Assembly: GCA_017938785.1 (NCBI GenBank)
Contig: JAGBAU010000256.1
Coordinates: 1 to 13,228 of the forward strand
Source: Clostridia bacterium
GTDB taxonomy: Bacteria; Bacillota_A; Clostridia; Christensenellales; Aristaeellaceae
Reading direction: 5' to 3'
Length of the DNA: 13,228 nt
Below, piece after piece: positions 1-5,340 of the stretch (positions are counted from its first letter, which is position 1; each line of letters begins with the position of its first letter). The notes beneath the pieces were generated by a model. The model searched no databases. It saw only the letters and a list, made by a program, of their open reading frames with translations, and was not told where the DNA came from. The translations under genes were made by a program, and so were the position numbers.

Positions 1-126
1 CGGTTTCCCGCAGCATGAAATCATTGTTTCCAGAAAAACGGCAAGTATGCAAAACATGGGCAAATTGTTCTTCCATCTGTTCAAAAAACATAGATAATCC
101 CACTTCAACAAGCGGGAGGTCCTTCT
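1..126 (+). promoter_or_regulatory. spoIIE upstream region with a candidate long-spacer sigma-A promoter
   Basis: This is the leader of the SpoIIE gene. A TTGTTC (65-70) and a GATAAT (93-98, five of six matches to TATAAT) lie 22 bp apart. That is too far for ordinary sigma-A promoters, but it is the 21-22 bp arrangement known for Spo0A-activated sigma-A promoters such as B. subtilis spoIIE and spoIIG. I see only a poor match to a Spo0A box (TGTTCAA at 78-84, two mismatches to TGTCGAA), so activation by Spo0A is inference. A strong ribosome binding site, GGGAGG at 114-119, sits 7 bases before the ATG. Frame 1 is open from the first base to a TGA at 16-18, which could be the tail of an upstream gene, but five codons prove nothing. 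Confidence 0.35.
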
Positions 127-2166
127 ATGCTGCAAACGCTCCAACGCCAAACCACAATCCTGCACCGGCTGCAGATACCTGTCCGGCGGTTGATCAAGCC
201 CGTATGCCTGGCAACAACCATGTTTTTCTGCATGCGGGCAGAAATTCTGCTGCACGCTTCGCCGCTGGCTGCGGCGCTGATGGCGGCGGGGCTTGCCGCC
301 GGTGAAAGCGCTGCTGCGCTGGTGGCAGGCTGCCTGCTGGGTATGATACGCATTCCGTTGAGCGAAATCTCGCTGTTGCCTGCAATAAGCTGCGTCTTGG
401 CGCTGGCGGCAGAGCTTCTTCTTTCCTTTATCCCGGGAAAACGGCAGCCCGGCACTGAAACAAAATGTTCCCTTTCTGCCGGACTCTGCGTGCTGCTGCC
501 TGCGCTCATTTCAGCGAAGGGCATGCTGCTTCCCTCGCTGCAGGCCCTCGCCTGCGCGTTTCTCGCGGCGGCGTCTGCGCCGTTCCTGGCCGCCGCCTGC
601 GCACTGCATACTGAACGAAAAAACCTGATGTTCCAGGAAAAGCTGGGACTCGCGCTGGCAGCGTCCGCCGTCCTCGCCGGAATCTGGCAGATGCTGCCCC
701 CGGCCGGAGAATATCTGGCTGCGCTCCTGGTATTATTTCTTCCCGGCGGCTGGCTGATACACGCCGAAGGGATCCTGCCCGCCCGGCATAGCACATCCTA
801 CGACCCGGACCGCATCGCCCGGGAAGTATGCAGCGAAACCCGGCGCAGGCTGCGCGCACTGGGCGACGCATTCAGCGAAATGTCCGAGGGCGCTTCCTCC
901 CCCACCCCGGTCCCCGATGAACAGGCGCTCATCTGTGAAATGCGCAGCCGCCTTTGCACAGGCTGTGCGGGCTACGAAAGCTGCTGGACCGGCGGGGAGA
1001 ACCGGGGGGTACGCCTGCTGTGCCAGTTGATCGCCGACGCGCTGGACCGGGTGGACGCGCCGCCCGGCATGCGCATCCTCTTTTCGGACGGCGATATTCC
1101 ACCCTACATCCTGCGCGCCTGCCGCCGGGGACGGATGATTCCCGACCGTCTGGGGCTGCTTCTGCGGGATTTTGCCGAAAAGCGACGCAGCGAAATCAAG
1201 AGATGCGCCACCAACCAGCTGATGGCTGCCCAGTTTATGCAGGCACGGGAGATCCTCTATTCCCTTGCCGCCCGTCAGGAGGAACCCCTGTCCCTGCGCA
1301 GTCCCCGGCTGGAACAGCTTCGGGGCGCGCTGGATGGTGCAAAACTCGGGAACTGCGAGGCCATCATCTTCGGCACGCAGGAAACGCAGGTTCAGCTCAC
1401 CCGCCCCAACGGCTGGACCCGCGAAGAAGCCACCCGGGCAGCCCATGCCCTGAGCCGGGCATTCGGCGGAAGATTTCATCCTGAACCCCAGGGGAACACC
1501 CTGTGCCTGGTGCGCAGTCCCCGGTTCCGGGCTGACGCCGGTTCCAGCTGCCAAAGCGGCATCGCCGGGGAGATCTGCGGCGACAGCCACCTGGTGCGCA
1601 TGCTGGATGGGAACCGGCTGGCGCTGGTGCTCTCCGACGGCATGGGCAGCGGCAGTGATGCCTCCCGGGAGAGCCTGGAGGCGCTGCGGCTATTGTGGTG
1701 TTTCCTGGACGCGGGCATCTCACGAACCCTCGCGCTGGAGACAGTGAACCGGCGGCTTTTGATGAAAAGCACCGAAGAGATGTTTGCCACCATGGACCTG
1801 TGCATCCTCGACCTGAACACGGGCGTGGCGGAATTCACCAAGTTCGCCGCCTGCCGCACGCTGATCCTGCGTGGCCGGGAACTTTTGCAGATAGAGGGCG
1901 GACAGCTGCCGCTGGGCATACTGGAGGGCGTGCAGCCGGGCATCAGCCGGGTGCGCCTGCGGCCGGGAGATTTGCTGGTGATGGGCTCCGACGGTGTAAT
2001 GGAAGCCGGGGACGCGCTGATGATTGAACATCTTGTCCAGAAGCACACTACTTGTCCGCCCCAGCAGCTGGCAGAAATCCTGGTACGGGAAGCCGGGCTG
2101 CGCCGTGCCCGGGACCGGCAGGATGACCTGACCTGCATCTGTCTGAAGATGGAGGTGGCCGGTTGA
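127..2166 (+). CDS. spoIIE: Stage II sporulation protein E (SpoIIE), membrane-anchored PP2C-type serine phosphatase
   Basis: SpoIIE is a membrane phosphatase of the sporulation septum. In the family it dephosphorylates the anti-anti-sigma factor SpoIIAA and so activates sigma-F in the forespore; it also interacts with FtsZ. The 679-residue product has a hydrophobic N-terminal part (about 20-225, perhaps six to eight helices), a soluble middle region with a cysteine cluster C-x2-C-x5-C-W near residue 280, and a C-terminal PP2C domain from about 484. The PP2C metal-binding signatures are visible: DGMG (about 504-507), SDG (about 621-623) and the late DD pair (about 666-667). The tail also carries TMDLCILDL and LPLGI, close in spacing to the Bacillus protein. 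It is shorter than B. subtilis SpoIIE (about 827 residues), with the loss mainly in the membrane part. The ATG at 127 is chosen because GGGAGG lies 7 bases upstream. The gene is followed 35 bp later by a strong terminator, so it is probably monocistronic. Confidence 0.93.
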   Translation: MLQTLQRQTTILHRLQIPVRRLIKPVCLATTMFFCMRAEILLHASPLAAALMAAGLAAGESAAALVAGCLLGMIRIPLSEISLLPAISCVLALAAELLLSFIPGKRQPGTETKCSLSAGLCVLLPALISAKGMLLPSLQALACAFLAAASAPFLAAACALHTERKNLMFQEKLGLALAASAVLAGIWQMLPPAGEYLAALLVLFLPGGWLIHAEGILPARHSTSYDPDRIAREVCSETRRRLRALGDAFSEMSEGASSPTPVPDEQALICEMRSRLCTGCAGYESCWTGGENRGVRLLCQLIADALDRVDAPPGMRILFSDGDIPPYILRACRRGRMIPDRLGLLLRDFAEKRRSEIKRCATNQLMAAQFMQAREILYSLAARQEEPLSLRSPRLEQLRGALDGAKLGNCEAIIFGTQETQVQLTRPNGWTREEATRAAHALSRAFGGRFHPEPQGNTLCLVRSPRFRADAGSSCQSGIAGEICGDSHLVRMLDGNRLALVLSDGMGSGSDASRESLEALRLLWCFLDAGISRTLALETVNRRLLMKSTEEMFATMDLCILDLNTGVAEFTKFAACRTLILRGRELLQIEGGQLPLGILEGVQPGISRVRLRPGDLLVMGSDGVMEAGDALMIEHLVQKHTTCPPQQLAEILVREAGLRRARDRQDDLTCICLKMEVAG

Positions 2167-2200
2167 TTTCCTGGAACTTATTTCCTATCCTGTGCGTCCA

Positions 2201-2232
2201 AAAAACGGAAGTCCTTGCGGACTTCCGTTTTT
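2201..2232 (+). terminator. Rho-independent terminator after spoIIE, probably bidirectional
   Basis: A perfect 14-bp inverted repeat: AAAAACGGAAGTCC (2201-2214), loop TTGC, GGACTTCCGTTTTT (2219-2232). The right arm ends in a T run and the left arm starts with an A run, the classic intrinsic terminator form usable from either strand. It lies 34 bases after the spoIIE stop and separates it from the promoter of the next unit. Confidence 0.93.
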
Positions 2233-2239
2233 CCATAAC

Positions 2240-2268
2240 TTGCATAAAACCACGCCTTGTGCTATCAT
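2240..2268 (+). promoter_or_regulatory. Sigma-A promoter with extended -10 for the membrane protein-glycosyltransferase-aminopeptidase unit
   Basis: TTGCAT (2240-2245), a 17-bp spacer, then TATCAT (2263-2268) preceded by TGC, which gives the extended -10 form TGnTATCAT. The site lies between the terminator and the start codon at 2300, so transcription would start near 2275 with a short leader. No operator is evident around it. Confidence 0.7.
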
Positions 2269-2299
2269 AAATATCAAATGCGAAAGGAAAACAGAAGCG

Positions 2300-2794
2300 A
2301 TGAGCGAAGCTGCCCGTGAAATCCTGCCCGATAGTGCGCCCGCTCTGGAAATTGTGCCGGAACCCGTACCGGCCTTGCCCATGCGCTGGCACGGCTTTCA
2401 GGTGAAGTTTTACCTCTGGCTGGAGGCGGCTTATCATCTGTTCCAGGCAAGCTGGATATTCAGCGGAAAGATCTACATCGAATCCGCCGCCCGGGACGCC
2501 ATCTATGCCTCCATGCCGGGAATGCGCATCCTGGATTACAGTCTCGCCGCACTGCTGGCCGTTGGAGCCATCCTGCTTCTGGCTGCCCGTGCAAAACTCG
2601 CGAAGAAAAACAAAACCGGCATAGCCCTGCTGACCGGCGCATATATCCTGCTGGCGGCCGGTATGATCGTTTACCTGCTGGCGAGACTGCTGATCTCCGG
2701 CATGCCGCCGCTGAACCTGCCGCTCATCGGCCAGGCTGTTTCCTGTCTGGCGCTGCTGGGAATCAACCGTTCCTATTATCGCAAGCGCCTCTGA
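2300..2794 (+). CDS. Small four-helix integral membrane protein of unknown function
   Basis: I do not recognise a named function. The 164-residue product begins with a roughly 27-residue tail rich in proline, glutamate and alanine, followed by four hydrophobic segments: about 29-55 (starting MRWHGFQVKFYLW), 78-97, 105-130 and 140-155. It ends in a basic tail (YYRKRL). The general look, a short N-terminal tail and a first helix rich in Trp and Phe, resembles uncharacterised small membrane proteins that I recall from Clostridia; this is an impression, not a match. The frame is open from 2192, but ATG 2300 is preferred because the earlier ATG lies inside the terminator and upstream of the promoter, and AAAGGA stands about 12 bases before 2300. 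The stop is 19 bases before the glycosyltransferase gene, so the two are co-transcribed. In other bacteria GtrB-type transferases pair with the four-helix protein GtrA; whether this protein plays that part is only a guess. Confidence 0.75.
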   Translation: MSEAAREILPDSAPALEIVPEPVPALPMRWHGFQVKFYLWLEAAYHLFQASWIFSGKIYIESAARDAIYASMPGMRILDYSLAALLAVGAILLLAARAKLAKKNKTGIALLTGAYILLAAGMIVYLLARLLISGMPPLNLPLIGQAVSCLALLGINRSYYRKRL

Positions 2795-2813
2795 ACCCCC
2801 GAAAGGAGTAAAA

Positions 2814-3779
2814 ATGAAAGCAGAAAAGACACTCTATGTTGTCGTGCCCTGCTATAAGGAGGAAGCCGTACTTCCCGAAACCTCCAGGCGCCTCAGGGAG
2901 AAGATGTCCGCGCTGATGGCGCAGGGCAAAATCTCCGAAAAGAGCCGGGTGATGTTCGTCAACGACGGTTCCAAGGACCGCACCTGGGAGATTATCAGTG
3001 AACTCCACGCACAGGACAAGCTGTTCTCCGGCGTGAACCTCTCCCGCAACCGCGGCCATCAAAACGCGCTTCTGGCGGGTCTGCTGACCGCCGTACAGCA
3101 TGCGGACATGCTCATCTCCATGGACGCGGATCTGCAGGACGACATCAATGCCATGGACAGCATGATCGACGCCTACCACAACGGTTACGATGTGGTCTAC
3201 GGCGTGCGCTCCTCCCGAAAGACCGACACCTTCTTCAAGCGTTTCACCGCAGAAAGCTACTATAAGCTCCTGCACATCATGGGCGTGGATATTGTGTTCA
3301 ACCATGCGGATTACCGCCTGATGAGCAAGCGCGCCGTGGAAGGCCTGGCCCAATACAAGGAAGTCAACGTGTTCCTGCGGGGTATCGTGCCGCAAATCGG
3401 CTATCCCTGGACCACGGTGGAATATGAACGCGCCGCCCGCTTCGCCGGCGAGAGCAAATATCCCCTCAAGAAGATGCTTGCCTTCGCTTTCGACGGCATC
3501 ACCTCCTTCAGCGTAAAGCCCATGCGCCTGATTTTGTTCCTGGGCGCAGTGATCTTCGGCCTGAGCCTATTGATGCTGGCCTGGACCATCATCGACTGGG
3601 TCCTGGGCAATACGGTGAGCGGCTGGGCAAGCCTGATGTGCTCCATCTGGATGATCGGCGGCATACAGCTGCTGGCCCTGGGCGTCATCGGCGAATACAT
3701 CGGCAAACTCTACGCGGAAAGCAAATCCCGTCCCCGCTTCATCATTGAGCGGGTACTCAACCAGGAAGACAACGACTGA
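2814..3779 (+). CDS. Family 2 glycosyltransferase, polyprenyl-phosphate (GtrB/DPM1-like) type
   Basis: This is a GT-A fold family 2 glycosyltransferase. Such enzymes move a sugar from a nucleotide donor to a polyprenyl phosphate on the cytoplasmic face of the membrane, giving a lipid-linked donor for decoration of wall or surface polymers. In the 321-residue product the N-terminal strand VVVPCYKEE (9-17), the nucleotide-binding NDG (50-52) and the metal-binding DADLQDD (104-110) are all present. After the catalytic domain come two membrane helices (about 238-261 and 269-293) and the C-terminal GEYIGKLYAESKSRPRF, typical of the GtrB/DPM1-like subgroup. The donor sugar and final acceptor cannot be read from the sequence. 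AAGGAG lies 5 bases before the ATG. It sits between the small membrane protein (19 bases upstream) and the aminopeptidase (21 bases downstream), all on one strand. Confidence 0.9.
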   Translation: MKAEKTLYVVVPCYKEEAVLPETSRRLREKMSALMAQGKISEKSRVMFVNDGSKDRTWEIISELHAQDKLFSGVNLSRNRGHQNALLAGLLTAVQHADMLISMDADLQDDINAMDSMIDAYHNGYDVVYGVRSSRKTDTFFKRFTAESYYKLLHIMGVDIVFNHADYRLMSKRAVEGLAQYKEVNVFLRGIVPQIGYPWTTVEYERAARFAGESKYPLKKMLAFAFDGITSFSVKPMRLILFLGAVIFGLSLLMLAWTIIDWVLGNTVSGWASLMCSIWMIGGIQLLALGVIGEYIGKLYAESKSRPRFIIERVLNQEDND

Positions 3780-3800
3780 TACAGAAACGAGGAATATCGC

Positions 3801-5180
3801 ATGGAACGCAAAAATGCCTGGAAATCCTACAATGAAACTGATCTGGCTGCCCTGGAGCAGTTCAGCCGCGAATACCGCGCCTTCCTGGACGCCGGCAAGA
3901 CCGAACGCGAATGCGTACAGGAATGCGTGCGCATCGCCGAAGAGCATGGCTTCGCCAATATGCTGGAGCTGGCTGCCGAAGGCGTAAAGCCTGAACCCGG
4001 CGCAAAGCTCTATGCCAACTGGATGGGCAAGACCATCATGCTGTTCGTACTGGGCGACGAACCCCTTCAGAACGGCATGAACATCCTGGGCGCACACATC
4101 GATTCCCCGCGCATTGACGTAAAGCAGAATCCCCTCTACGAGGACAGCGACCTGGCCTACCTGGATACCCACTACTACGGCGGCATCAAGAAATACCAGT
4201 GGGTGGCCCAGCCCCTGAGCCTGCACGGCGTGATCGTGAAAAAGGACGGCACCATCGTGGACGTGGCCATCGGCGAAAACGACGATGATCCCGTGTTCTG
4301 CATCTCCGACCTGCTGCCCCATCTGGCCCAGGACCAGATGAAGAAGGATGCCGCCAAGATCATCGAGGGCGAAGATCTGAACCTGATCGTGGGCGGCCGC
4401 CCGCTGGAAGGCGAAGACAAGGAAGCCGTGAAGGCCAACCTGCTCAAGCTCCTGAAGGAAGCCTACGATGTGGAAGAGGAAGATTTCCTCTCCGCGGAGC
4501 TGGAAATCGTACCCGCAGGCAAGGCCCGCGACATGGGCATGGACCGCAGCATGATCCTGGCCTACGGCCACGATGACCGCGTATGCGCCTATCCCTCCAT
4601 GCGCGCCATTCTGGACTTCGAAGGCGTTCCGGCACACACCCTGTGCTGCGTGCTGTGCGACAAGGAAGAAATCGGCTCCGTCGGCGCAACCGGCATGGAT
4701 TCCATGTTCTTCGAGAACACCGTTGCCGAGCTTTACGCCCTGTGCGAGGAATACAGCGAGCTGGGCCTGCGCCGCTGCCTGAGAAGCAGCCGCATGCTCT
4801 CCAGCGACGTATCCGCCGGCTTCGATCCCAACTTCGCCGGCGCATTCGAAAAGAAGAATGCCGCATTCCTGGGCCGCGGCCTGTGCTTCAATAAGTACAC
4901 CGGCGCCCGCGGCAAGTCCTCCTCCAGTGATGCCAACGCCGAATACGTGGCCGAAATCCGCCGCATCATGGACGAGGCCAACGTTGCATGGCAGACCGCT
5001 GAGCTGGGTCGCGTGGACCTGGGCGGCGGCGGCACCATCGCCTTCACCTGCGCCAAGTACGGCATGAACGTAATCGATGCAGGCGTAGCGGTGCTCAGCA
5101 TGCACGCTCCCTACGAAGTGATCAGCAAGGCCGACCTCTACGAAGCCTACAAGGGCTACTGTGCCTTCCTGAACGCATAA
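3801..5180 (+). CDS. M18 family zinc aminopeptidase
   Basis: This is a cytoplasmic metallo-aminopeptidase of family M18 (aspartyl aminopeptidase/Ape1 group), a two-zinc enzyme that removes N-terminal residues from peptides, usually as a large tetrahedral oligomer. The 459-residue product has the expected ligands in order: H99 in GAHIDSPR, D258 or D259 in GHDDRV (bridging position), E289/E290 in DKEEIGS, D336 in SSDVSAGFDP and H435 in SMHAPYE. The length is normal. The HDDR form of the bridging motif differs from the DN form of eukaryotic members; I recall similar forms in clostridial M18 proteins. Substrate preference cannot be told. The start is set by GAGG 8 bases before the ATG. It is last in the unit begun at 2300 and is followed by the hairpin at 5193. 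Codon use is strongly biased towards GGC, GAA, AAG and ATC, which suggests high expression. Confidence 0.92.
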   Translation: MERKNAWKSYNETDLAALEQFSREYRAFLDAGKTERECVQECVRIAEEHGFANMLELAAEGVKPEPGAKLYANWMGKTIMLFVLGDEPLQNGMNILGAHIDSPRIDVKQNPLYEDSDLAYLDTHYYGGIKKYQWVAQPLSLHGVIVKKDGTIVDVAIGENDDDPVFCISDLLPHLAQDQMKKDAAKIIEGEDLNLIVGGRPLEGEDKEAVKANLLKLLKEAYDVEEEDFLSAELEIVPAGKARDMGMDRSMILAYGHDDRVCAYPSMRAILDFEGVPAHTLCCVLCDKEEIGSVGATGMDSMFFENTVAELYALCEEYSELGLRRCLRSSRMLSSDVSAGFDPNFAGAFEKKNAAFLGRGLCFNKYTGARGKSSSSDANAEYVAEIRRIMDEANVAWQTAELGRVDLGGGGTIAFTCAKYGMNVIDAGVAVLSMHAPYEVISKADLYEAYKGYCAFLNA

Positions 5181-5192
5181 AAGCAAACGAAA

Positions 5193-5225
5193 GAAACCCG
5201 GGCCATAATCTACGGCCCGGGTTTC
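5193..5225. terminator. Convergent-region hairpin 1 with loop ATAATCTAC
   Basis: A perfect 12-bp stem: GAAACCCGGGCC (5193-5204), a nine-base loop ATAATCTAC (5205-5213), and GGCCCGGGTTTC (5214-5225). It starts 12 bases after the aminopeptidase stop, the right place for that unit's terminator. The downstream T run is poor on the + strand (GTGCTTC) and better on the - strand (TTTCGTTTGCTTTT), so it may act on transcripts from both sides. Confidence 0.75.
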
Positions 5226-5262
5226 GTGCTTCGGTATAAAACTACTATAGAGAAGAAACAAA

Positions 5263-5297
5263 GAACTCCTGTCCCATAATCTACGGGACAGGAGTTC
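5263..5297. terminator. Convergent-region hairpin 2 with the same loop
   Basis: A perfect 13-bp stem: GAACTCCTGTCCC (5263-5275), loop ATAATCTAC (5276-5284), and GGGACAGGAGTTC (5285-5297). On the - strand it is followed by TTTGTTTCTTCTCT, which fits a terminator for the ispH-S1 transcript, 44 bases after that stop codon. Its loop and the two closing C-G pairs are identical to those of hairpin 1, although the rest of the stem is unrelated. Confidence 0.75.
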
Positions 5298-5309
5298 GTC
5301 GCTACAGCG

Positions 5310-5329
5310 CGGCAGCCAGCTGGCTGCCG
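5310..5329. repeat. 20-bp perfect palindrome just after the ispH-S1 stop
   Basis: CGGCAGCCAG joined directly to CTGGCTGCCG, with no spacer. In RNA it would fold as a 7-bp stem with a six-base loop. It lies 11 bases beyond the ispH-S1 stop codon on the - strand and has no T run of its own. It could be an accessory terminator, an mRNA 3' end stabiliser or a protein site; the sequence does not decide. Confidence 0.6.
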
Positions 5330-5340
5330 GCCCTGCCGAC

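Noticed and set aside
1..18. Five sense codons then TGA, a possible tail of an upstream gene
   Set aside because: It is too short to tell from chance. I also considered a tRNA 3' end here, since tRNA genes lie near spoIIE in Bacillus, but there is no T-loop and no CCA end.
15..305. A 96-codon open frame overlapping the spoIIE start
   Set aside because: It has no ribosome binding site and no recognisable motif, and it overlaps spoIIE in another frame.
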